Origin: Lachnospiraceae bacterium
GTDB taxonomy: Bacteria; Bacillota; Clostridia; Lachnospirales; Lachnospiraceae
Reading direction: 5' to 3'
NCBI GenBank assembly: GCA_017404585.1
Contig: JAFRCB010000233.1
Coordinates: 1-5,914, forward strand
Length of the DNA: 5,914 bases
Shown here: positions 1-4,590 of the stretch, piece after piece
Position numbering within the stretch: position 1 is the first letter of the stretch
Layout: every line of letters starts with the position of its first letter
Made by a program: the position numbers and the translations under genes
The notes under the pieces: generated by a model
What the model was told of the DNA's origin: nothing
Seen by the model: only the letters and a program-made list of their open reading frames with translations
The model's database searches: none

Positions 1-308
1 ACTTCCCGGAACAGATGCTGGTCACGGAAGATCTTCCTTCCACGATTGCTCTGACAGAGGATGCTAAGGGCAAACAGATCGTTATCGTCGAAGGTCCGAA
101 GATCGACAAAATGCTCAGCTATACAAACCTGGATTCCGAGAAGGGCTTTACGTTCTTCCAGAAATGGCTCAGAAATACCGGTATACTGGATAACCTGAAG
201 CTGAACGGAATTAATGAGGGCGATACGGTCCGCATGTACGGACATGAATTTGATTATTACAGCGAAGATATAGATATGGACAAGGAGGAAGAAAATGCTG
301 ACGAGTAA
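1..308 (+). CDS. obg: GTPase Obg (ObgE/CgtA), C-terminal part only
   Basis: This is the 3' end of an Obg-family GTPase gene cut by the window edge; the reading frame is open from base 3 and ends at TAA 306-308. Obg is a large-subunit ribosome assembly and stress-linked GTPase. Only its C-terminal OCT domain (DUF1967) is visible. The segments VIVEGPKIDKML, MLSYTNLDSEKGF, FFQKWLRNTGI and GDTVRMYGHEFDY match the usual order of that domain: a beta strand with VEG, a helix, then the GDTVRI..EFE strand pair. A short acidic tail rich in Asp and Glu follows, as is common in this family. The Obg fold and G domain lie upstream and cannot be assessed. The last 14 bases overlap yhbY, and the yhbY Shine-Dalgarno site lies inside this gene, so the two are probably translationally coupled. 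The family call rests on domain pattern and gene order. Confidence 0.93.
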   Translation, partial: FPEQMLVTEDLPSTIALTEDAKGKQIVIVEGPKIDKMLSYTNLDSEKGFTFFQKWLRNTGILDNLKLNGINEGDTVRMYGHEFDYYSEDIDMDKEEENADE

Positions 309-606
309 ACAGCGGGCATATCTCAAGAGCCTTGCTATGGAACTGGATCCTATCATTCTGCTCGGCAAAGCTTCCCTGACAACGGAAAATGAAAAAAACG
401 TCGACGAAGCACTTGCAAAGCGCGAGCTCGTTAAGGTCGGAGTCCTTAAGAACTGCGATGACGATCCGAGGGAGATCGCCGAGACTCTCGCTGAGCACAC
501 GAGATCCGAAGTCGTGCAGGTCATAGGCAAGAAAATCGTCCTTTACCGCCAGGGCAAGGACAAGAACCGCAAGATCGAACTTCCGAAAGCAAGGAAAAAA
601 CAATGA
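295..606 (+). CDS. yhbY: YhbY-family CRM-domain RNA-binding protein
   Basis: This encodes a 103-residue single-domain protein of the CRS1-YhbY (CRM) family, small RNA-binding proteins associated with large ribosomal subunit precursors. It opens with LTSKQRAYLKSLA, the classic N-terminal helix, followed by a loop at ILLGKASLT (about residues 20-28), a helix NVDEALAKRELVKV and a final strand VVQVIGKKIVLYR. The length is normal for the family. The usual GxxG loop reads GKAS here, so the second glycine is replaced by serine. The ATG at 295 is chosen because AAGGAGG at 282-288 sits six bases upstream and the protein then starts exactly at the family N-terminus. A basic tail (KARKKQ) ends the protein. 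It overlaps obg by 14 bases and nadD by 4 bases (ATGA), so it lies in the middle of one operon. Confidence 0.95.
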   Translation: MLTSKQRAYLKSLAMELDPIILLGKASLTTENEKNVDEALAKRELVKVGVLKNCDDDPREIAETLAEHTRSEVVQVIGKKIVLYRQGKDKNRKIELPKARKKQ

Positions 607-1244
607 AAAAAGTGGGAATCATGGGCGGGACATTTGATCCCATCCACATCGGTCATCTTATACTGGGGGAGAACGCATACCAGCAGCTCGGCCTGGACCG
701 CGTCGTATTTATGCCCTCGGGCAATCCACCGCATAAAAAGGACAGGGAGGGAAGGGCAAGCGATGAGCAGCGCATGGACATGGTCAAGCTGGCCATCGCC
801 TCCAACACACATTTTAAATTCTCATCCATGGAGATGAATGAGGACGGTTACTCCTACACCTACCTTACTCTCGAAAAACTGAACGAAAAGCATCCGGACA
901 CCCGCTATTATTTCATCATCGGAGCGGATTCTCTCTTCGACTTCAAGGGCTGGAGAAATCCGCAGAGAATCTGTGATGCATGCACGCTGGTCGTAGCAAC
1001 CAGGAACCACACGAGCGACGAAGATCTCGACAAGGCCATCGCGGACGTGCGGGAGACCTTCGGGGCTGATATCGTCAAGCTCAACACAGAGAATATCGAC
1101 GTATCCTCCCACCAGCTGCGCGACTGGATCGTCGCCGGAAAGACCGTCAAATATTACGCCCCGGATGAAGTCATCAACTACATCAAGTCCTACCACGTGT
1201 ATAACGGTCTCGCGGACACCGTTAATATCCAGTCCGACGCTTAA
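603..1244 (+). CDS. nadD: nicotinate-nucleotide adenylyltransferase
   Basis: NadD transfers an adenylyl group from ATP to nicotinate mononucleotide, giving deamido-NAD in the cytoplasm, a late step of NAD synthesis. The 213-residue product has the expected length. The nucleotidyltransferase signature GGTFDPIHIGH is at residues 8-18, with the HxGH box at 15-18. FMPSGNPPHK (36-45) is the nicotinate-side substrate loop, FIIGADSLFDFKGW (104-117) is the conserved central motif, and VSSHQLR (167-173) stands where the family normally has ISSTxIR. The start at 603 overlaps the yhbY stop as ATGA; only a weak AAGGA (591-595) precedes it, which fits re-initiation by ribosomes finishing yhbY. The stop TAA (1242-1244) overlaps a small palindrome AATGATCATT (1243-1252). 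The gene normally sits directly against yqeK; here the gap holds a palindromic element. Confidence 0.97.
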   Translation: MKKVGIMGGTFDPIHIGHLILGENAYQQLGLDRVVFMPSGNPPHKKDREGRASDEQRMDMVKLAIASNTHFKFSSMEMNEDGYSYTYLTLEKLNEKHPDTRYYFIIGADSLFDFKGWRNPQRICDACTLVVATRNHTSDEDLDKAIADVRETFGADIVKLNTENIDVSSHQLRDWIVAGKTVKYYAPDEVINYIKSYHVYNGLADTVNIQSDA

Positions 1245-1255
1245 TGATCATTCAC

Positions 1256-1467
1256 TAAAACTACTTCCTCTCACAAACTGAGGAGCTGTCTCATCGCAAA
1301 ATGTACTTTCTCAGGGACGCTCTCGCTCGGTCTCGCTGGCAGCGGTACATAAGAAAATTTCAGGCTGGCGCTTGAAATTTTCAAGTACCGGCCGCTCGAC
1401 GACGCCCTGCGAAAGTATCATTTTCGATTTCGACTGGCTGAGTAGTATCAAGAAGGAAGTAGTTTTA
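1256..1467. repeat. 212-bp palindromic element with 14-bp terminal inverted repeats (MITE-like)
   Basis: The 14 bases TAAAACTACTTCCT at 1256-1269 are repeated as an exact reverse complement at 1454-1467. Inside them the two halves remain complementary with small bulges: ATCG 1293-1296 with 1425-1428, AAAATG 1298-1303 with 1419-1424, TACTTTC 1304-1310 with 1411-1417, CAGGG 1312-1316 with 1405-1409, and CGGTAC 1343-1348 with 1385-1390. The centre is a perfect 10-bp stem, GAAAATTTCA 1353-1362 with TGAAATTTTC 1373-1382, capped by a small loop near TGGC 1366-1369. The left arm is about 11 bases longer in one internal stretch, next to an imperfect 10-bp tandem pair (1321-1330 and 1331-1340). No open reading frame or SD site lies within it. 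It splits nadD from yqeK. I read it as a non-autonomous mobile or repeated palindrome; a structured RNA within the operon transcript is the alternative. Confidence 0.7.
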
Positions 1468-1492
1468 ATTCAAGTCTCGCCCAGGAGGTCAT

Positions 1493-2098
1493 ATGGCTCA
1501 CCCATACAATTGTGAGAAAATGAATAAGGTCCTCAAGGAGTATCTCGACAGGGGCCGCTGGTATCACACACAGGGAGTTCGCTATATGAGCGTCGCTCTG
1601 GCTATGGCCCACAACGAGGATCTCGAAAAAGCTGAACTTGCGGGGCTCCTCCACGACTGCGCAAAATGCATTCCCGACAAGAAAAAGATCCGGCTGTGCG
1701 AGGAGAACAATATTCCGATCACAAAAGTGGAGAGGGGCAACCCGTTCCTGCTGCACTCAAAGCTCGGCGCCTATATTGCAAAAGAGAAGTATGATATTGA
1801 TGACGAAGAAGTTCTCTCGGCCATCACCTGGCACACGACCGGGCAGCCCAATATGACAAAGCTCGAACAGATCGTCTTCATCGCTGACTATATCGAACCT
1901 CTGAGAGATAAGGCTCCGAATCTTAAGCCTATCAGGGAAATCGCATTCAGAGACCTCGACGAGTGCTGCTACATGATTCTCCGGGACATGCTTGCGTACC
2001 TCCGGTCAGGCGGCGGGGAGATCGATGAACATTCGCAGGCAGCATTCGACTATTACAATGAACTGCATATTAAAAGAGAGCTCACTGATCAGGTCTGA
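1493..2098 (+). CDS. yqeK: YqeK-type HD-domain Ap4A hydrolase (symmetrical)
   Basis: The 201-residue product belongs to the YqeK branch of HD-domain phosphohydrolases, which in Gram-positive bacteria cleave diadenosine tetraphosphate symmetrically to two ADP using iron or another bound metal. The metal-binding set is complete: H25 in RWYHTQGV, H54-D55 in LLHDCAK, H88 in LLHSK, H114 in TWHTTG and D132 in FIADYIEP. FIADYIEPLRD (129-139) is characteristic of YqeK and separates it from general HD proteins. The start ATG 1493 is supported by AGGAGG at 1483-1488, four bases before it. In related genomes yqeK follows nadD almost directly; here the 248-bp gap is nearly filled by the palindromic element, so expression could depend on readthrough or on sequences in that element. 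A hairpin terminator begins 63 bases after the stop codon. Confidence 0.95.
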   Translation: MAHPYNCEKMNKVLKEYLDRGRWYHTQGVRYMSVALAMAHNEDLEKAELAGLLHDCAKCIPDKKKIRLCEENNIPITKVERGNPFLLHSKLGAYIAKEKYDIDDEEVLSAITWHTTGQPNMTKLEQIVFIADYIEPLRDKAPNLKPIREIAFRDLDECCYMILRDMLAYLRSGGGEIDEHSQAAFDYYNELHIKRELTDQV

Positions 2099-2161
2099 AA
2101 AACTATCAGACATCACTGAACTGCAGAAGACACTCCGGCCTCAAACCAGGCATAGATTTAC

Positions 2162-2203
2162 GCGCGCAAAATCCATACAATTCGGGTTTTGCGCGCTCAT
2201 TTT
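2162..2203 (+). terminator. intrinsic terminator after yqeK
   Basis: GCGCGCAAAA at 2162-2171 pairs perfectly with TTTTGCGCGC at 2187-2196. The stem can be extended inward by a G-T wobble and two G-C pairs (2172-2174 with 2184-2186), leaving a nine-base loop. It is followed by TCATTTTAT, a moderately T-rich tail. The A-run in the left arm and the T-run in the right arm would also allow termination on the opposite strand. It closes the obg-yhbY-nadD-yqeK transcription unit and lies just upstream of the rsfS promoter region. Confidence 0.82.
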
Positions 2204-2225
2204 ATGTCTATTTGCATAAATGCTA

Positions 2226-2254
2226 TTTAATTAATTGCCATATTGCTGTATAAT
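2226..2254 (+). promoter_or_regulatory. probable promoter for rsfS
   Basis: A perfect -10 hexamer TATAAT lies at 2249-2254 in AT-rich DNA between the yqeK terminator and rsfS. The matching -35 is poor: TTTAAT (2226-2231) has the correct 17-base spacing but only partly fits TTGACA, while TTGCCA (2235-2240) fits better but is only eight bases away. The predicted start near 2261 gives a leader of about 80 bases. The -10 and the position after a terminator are the support; the -35 is uncertain. Confidence 0.55.
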
Positions 2255-2284
2255 TATGCTAACTGAAAGCACAGAATCGTTGTC

Positions 2285-2310
2285 GCCGGATCGGGTAGCT
2301 CCTTTCCGGC
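2285..2310 (+). other. hairpin in the rsfS leader
   Basis: GCCGGA (2285-2290) pairs with TCCGGC (2305-2310) across a 14-base loop, within the predicted rsfS leader and about 30 bases before its start codon. No T-run follows it, so it is not an intrinsic terminator. It does not hide the rsfS Shine-Dalgarno site at 2329-2335. It may stabilise the mRNA or be incidental; I recognise no riboswitch. Confidence 0.35.
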
Positions 2311-2341
2311 TCATTCATCAAATATTAAGAGAGGGCATCAT

Positions 2342-2698
2342 ATGGAAAAAGAAGAGAGCAGAAAACTCGCCGGTATTGCAGTCAAAGCACTGGAAGACAA
2401 ACTCGCAAGCGACATAAAGGTCATTGAAATCGACGCGATTTCACCGCTGGCAGATTACTTTGTAATTGCAACGGGACGGAATGTCAATCAGACGGACGCG
2501 ATGGTCGACGGTGTCGAGGAAGCTGCGACGAAAGCGGGTTTTGAGCCGGATCATATTGAGGGTCATCACAACGCCAACTGGACACTTCTCGATTATAAGG
2601 GAGTCATCGTTCATATTTTTGATGAGGAGTCAAGAGGATTCTATGACCTTGACAGACTCTGGAAGGATGGCACCGAAATCGACCCCGATACTCTATGA
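2342..2698 (+). CDS. rsfS: ribosomal silencing factor RsfS (Iojap family)
   Basis: RsfS binds protein L14 (uL14) on the large ribosomal subunit and blocks joining of the small subunit, lowering translation when nutrients run short. The 118-residue product has the normal family length. Visible family marks are ISPLADYFVIATGRN (33-47), the EGHHNANW segment (73-80), LLDYKGVIVHIF (82-93) and the ending RGFYDLDRLW (98-107). The start ATG 2342 has AGAGAGGG at 2329-2335, six bases upstream, and the N-terminal helix begins at once as in relatives. In many Firmicutes rsfS is directly linked to yqeK, sometimes with a LytR-CpsA-Psr gene between them. Here it lies after a terminator with its own TATAAT box and is followed by another terminator, so it looks monocistronic. 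Confidence 0.96.
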   Translation: MEKEESRKLAGIAVKALEDKLASDIKVIEIDAISPLADYFVIATGRNVNQTDAMVDGVEEAATKAGFEPDHIEGHHNANWTLLDYKGVIVHIFDEESRGFYDLDRLWKDGTEIDPDTL

Positions 2699-2720
2699 TG
2701 CAGCAACATTGCCTTTAGTG

Positions 2721-2754
2721 ATGCTCCGGCGGAAACCCCACCGGAGCATTCTTT
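2721..2754 (+). terminator. intrinsic terminator after rsfS
   Basis: ATGCTCCGG (2721-2729) is perfectly complementary to CCGGAGCAT (2741-2749), with an 11-base loop that may close two more G-C pairs after one mismatch. The stem is followed by TCTTTAAGTTT, a T-rich tail. It starts 22 bases after the rsfS stop codon and should end that transcript. Confidence 0.88.
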
Positions 2755-2835
2755 AAGTTTCCAACCGTATAACAGGCAGTTTCAGCAGCTGATAAAAAAG
2801 AAAGAAAATATTACTTTTCCCTGCAACATTCCACA

Positions 2836-2868
2836 CTGCCTGTCTGTACATATAGTGAAGGCAGACAG
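2836..2868 (+). promoter_or_regulatory. possible promoter/operator dyad upstream of the DUF4349 gene
   Basis: CTGTCTG (2840-2846) and CAGACAG (2862-2868) form a seven-base inverted repeat around the -10-like hexamer TATAGT (2851-2856). CTGCC (2836-2840) and GGCAG (2860-2864) give a second, overlapping dyad. No convincing -35 lies 16-18 bases upstream of TATAGT, so the promoter call is weak. A dyad spanning a -10 box is the layout expected for an operator, but this may be chance. Otherwise the gap between the rsfS terminator and the next gene (2755-2938) shows nothing clear. Confidence 0.3.
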
Positions 2869-2938
2869 CGGGGAGCAGACATATCCTCAGAGCTGTTAAT
2901 ACTGCATGCCATAAGAGAACTTATATGGGAGGTCCACT

Positions 2939-4093
2939 ATGAAAATAAGAGTATTAAAAAGCGTTTTAGCCGGCGCATGCGCGGCAGTTCTTCTCGTCGG
3001 CTGCGGGTCGAGCTATGCCAATTCTTCAACGGGCGACCAAATGTGCGAAGGAGCAGCCGCGGAATACGAGGAGGCGAAAGAGGAAGCGTATGCGACCGCG
3101 GACACCTATGACACGGACGAAGCAGTCGGAGCTGCCGGAGGCGGCGCAGCCAATGACATCTCTCAGAAGAACGAGGAAGCCGGCACCGATGAGAGCGGAA
3201 GCCTTGCGGAGCAGAAGCTCATCTACACAGCCGATATCACGATACAGACACAGACATTCCAGGATACATTCAGCGCCGTAAAAGATGCAATCAGCAAAGT
3301 CGGAGGTTTTGTGGAGAGCGAGAGCACCACTGATTCCGCATGGAACTGGTACTATTCAGACTACAGAAAATCGAGCGGTACTCTGAGATCATATATTACC
3401 GTCCGCGTGCCCTCCTCGAAATACAGAGAATTCCTCGGACTCCTCGAGGGGACAGACGGCAAGATAACGAGCCGATCCGAATATGTGCAGAACATTACGA
3501 AGCGCTACAATGACCAGTCCATTCTCATCGAGTCGCTTGAAAAGCAGGAGACCCGCCTTATGGAGATGATGGACAAGGCAGAGACGATCGAGGATATGAT
3601 CACGATCGAATCCCGTCTTTCCGAAGTACAGACCCAGCTGAACCAGGCAAGGAATACACTTGCCGGCTACGATACGGACGTCAACTACTCAACGATCAAT
3701 GTTGCGATAGAGGAGGTCCTCCAGTACAGCTCTCAGAAGGTGCAGCAGACCTTCATCGAGCGTCTCGGAAACACGTTCACAAGATCCTGGAGAGATTTCG
3801 GCGAATTCATGCAGGATCTCATCCTCGCGATCGTCTATCTGCTCCCGGTCATCATCGTAGTGATCATAATCCTTGTCATTCTGAGACCGTTCTTCTCAAA
3901 GTGGAATGCGCGCAGAAAAGAGAAGAAAGCGGCTAAAAAGGCTCTGAAAGCCGAGAAGGCTTCATACGCCGCGATGCCGAAATATCCGAATCCGTTCCGA
4001 AAAGATGAACCGAAAGATGCCGGTAAGATGCCGGGTGTACATGACGAAGCAAAGCCGGACGGAACCGGTATTGATAACGGGAAATCAGAGTAA
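2939..4093 (+). CDS. DUF4349 lipoprotein with C-terminal membrane anchor
   Basis: This 384-residue protein has a lipoprotein signal: basic KIRVLK, a hydrophobic stretch, then lipobox LVGC with Cys22 as the acylation site. Residues 23-90 are a low-complexity, acidic and Ala/Gly-rich linker. The DUF4349 domain follows: LIYTADITIQ (94-103), GGFVESEST (122-130), YITVRVPSSKY (152-162), the helix/coiled-coil RYNDQSILIESLEKQETRL (189-207) continuing to about 243, and STINVAIEEV (251-260). A single strongly hydrophobic helix spans about 294-316, followed by a very Lys/Arg-rich segment (KWNARRKEKKAAKKALKAEK) and a hydrophilic tail of about 45 residues. With Cys22 outside and the basic tail inside, both ends would be tied to the membrane. 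The molecular function of DUF4349 is unknown to me. The start is set by GGAGGT (2928-2933), five bases before ATG 2939. It appears to be a stand-alone gene. Confidence 0.88.
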   Translation: MKIRVLKSVLAGACAAVLLVGCGSSYANSSTGDQMCEGAAAEYEEAKEEAYATADTYDTDEAVGAAGGGAANDISQKNEEAGTDESGSLAEQKLIYTADITIQTQTFQDTFSAVKDAISKVGGFVESESTTDSAWNWYYSDYRKSSGTLRSYITVRVPSSKYREFLGLLEGTDGKITSRSEYVQNITKRYNDQSILIESLEKQETRLMEMMDKAETIEDMITIESRLSEVQTQLNQARNTLAGYDTDVNYSTINVAIEEVLQYSSQKVQQTFIERLGNTFTRSWRDFGEFMQDLILAIVYLLPVIIVVIIILVILRPFFSKWNARRKEKKAAKKALKAEKASYAAMPKYPNPFRKDEPKDAGKMPGVHDEAKPDGTGIDNGKSE

Positions 4094-4131
4094 ACATACT
4101 TATTGCAGCACAGAAATATCGTTGAAAAATA

Positions 4132-4169
4132 ATTGCAGGTGTCAAGAAAAAAAGCTTGACACCTGCAAT
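4132..4169. repeat. perfect 15-bp inverted repeat overlapping the ylxM promoter
   Basis: ATTGCAGGTGTCAAG (4132-4146) and its exact reverse complement (4155-4169) flank an eight-base, A-rich loop. It lies 38 bases after the DUF4349 stop, so it could terminate that transcript, but the + strand sequence after the stem (CGCGTTTGTTATATT) lacks a clean T-run. On the - strand the stem would be followed by TTATTTTTC, a better terminator tail, although no - strand gene ends here. The right arm contains the TTGACA of the ylxM promoter, so binding of a dimeric regulator is another option. ATTGCAG is also found once more at 4102-4108 in direct orientation. Confidence 0.75.
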
Positions 4170-4184
4170 CGCGTTTGTTATATT
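4156..4184 (+). promoter_or_regulatory. strong vegetative promoter for ylxM-ffh
   Basis: The consensus -35 TTGACA (4156-4161) is separated by exactly 17 bases from TATATT (4179-4184), one mismatch from TATAAT, with TG at 4176-4177 making an extended -10. This is by far the best promoter match in the window. The A of the ylxM ATG (4192) lies at the normal transcription start distance, seven bases after the -10 box, so the mRNA is expected to start at or one base before the start codon. The -35 lies in the right arm of a perfect inverted repeat. Confidence 0.85.
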
Positions 4185-4191
4185 AGTCCGC

Positions 4192-4506
4192 ATGGAAAAG
4201 ATTTATGAGCGTTCCATGCTGTATGACTTTTACGGGGAACTTCTTACAGAGCATCAAAAGAATATATTTGAAGAGGTGGTCTTCGATGACCTGTCCCTGG
4301 CCGAAGTTGCCGAAGCGCACAACACAAGCCGCCAGGCAGTTCACGACATGGTGAGAAGGACCACGAAGACACTGGAAAAATACGAAGCAAAACTCGGCCT
4401 CGTCCACAAGTTCCTTAAACTCACAGATAAAGTGAACGAGATCAAGAGGCTTACCGACAGCGAGACGATCCGACAGCTTGCGGAAGAGATTCTTGCCGAG
4501 CTTTGA
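4192..4506 (+). CDS. ylxM: YlxM/p13-like HTH protein, SRP-associated
   Basis: YlxM is a small helix-turn-helix protein encoded next to ffh in Gram-positive bacteria and linked to signal recognition particle function, where it has been reported to modulate Ffh. The 104-residue product begins MEKIYERSMLYDFYGELLT, the family opening. A sigma-like HTH region follows: LSLAEVAEAHNTSRQAVHDMVRR at about 32-54, then a charged helical region to the end (EKYEAKLGL, NEIKRLTDSETIRQLAEEIL). A longer form from TTG 4156 would add 12 residues (MTPAIAFVILVR), but these are encoded by promoter bases and are absent from the usual family N-terminus, so ATG 4192 is preferred. No Shine-Dalgarno site precedes it, and the promoter position implies a leaderless mRNA. 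ffh follows 84 bases later in the same direction, likely cotranscribed. Confidence 0.92.
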   Translation: MEKIYERSMLYDFYGELLTEHQKNIFEEVVFDDLSLAEVAEAHNTSRQAVHDMVRRTTKTLEKYEAKLGLVHKFLKLTDKVNEIKRLTDSETIRQLAEEILAEL

Positions 4507-4539
4507 TCACCGAGACGAGCAGGATATTGATTTACCCAC

Positions 4540-4565
4540 CGCTTGCAGAAGCGAGGGGCTTCCCC
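4540..4565 (+). other. alternative hairpins in the ylxM-ffh intercistronic region
   Basis: Two adjacent small stems can form: CGCTT (4540-4544) with AAGCG (4549-4553) around the tetraloop GCAG, and GGGG (4555-4558) with CCCC (4562-4565). A competing stem, AAGC (4549-4552) with GCTT (4558-4561), excludes both. They lie 26 bases before the ffh start and do not cover its SD site (GAGGTG, 4580-4585). They might slow RNA decay or tune the ylxM-ffh ratio; no T-run follows, so termination is unlikely. Confidence 0.35.
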
Positions 4566-4590
4566 CACTGAGATAAAACGAGGTGAATAC

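Noticed and set aside
822..1196. - strand open frame of 124 codons opposite nadD
   Set aside because: It is fully antisense to NadD, whose motifs are intact, and has no independent coding evidence.
1321..1340. Short tandem repeat TCTCGCTCGG / TCTCGCTGGC as a CRISPR or satellite array
   Set aside because: Only two imperfect 10-bp copies without spacers, located inside the left arm of the palindrome; at most a local duplication.
1256..1467. A riboswitch, T-box or 6S-like RNA in the nadD-yqeK gap
   Set aside because: I see no T-box sequence, known aptamer core or following terminator; the dominant signal is end-to-end inverted symmetry with exact terminal repeats, more like a transposable palindrome.
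2891..2902. TGTTAATAC as an extended -10 promoter for the DUF4349 gene
   Set aside because: No acceptable -35 lies at the right distance, and the match to TATAAT is poor, so it was not called.
4156..4191. TTG start giving a 116-residue YlxM
   Set aside because: The added 12 residues are encoded by the -35/-10 promoter region, have no suitably spaced SD, and do not match the family N-terminus.
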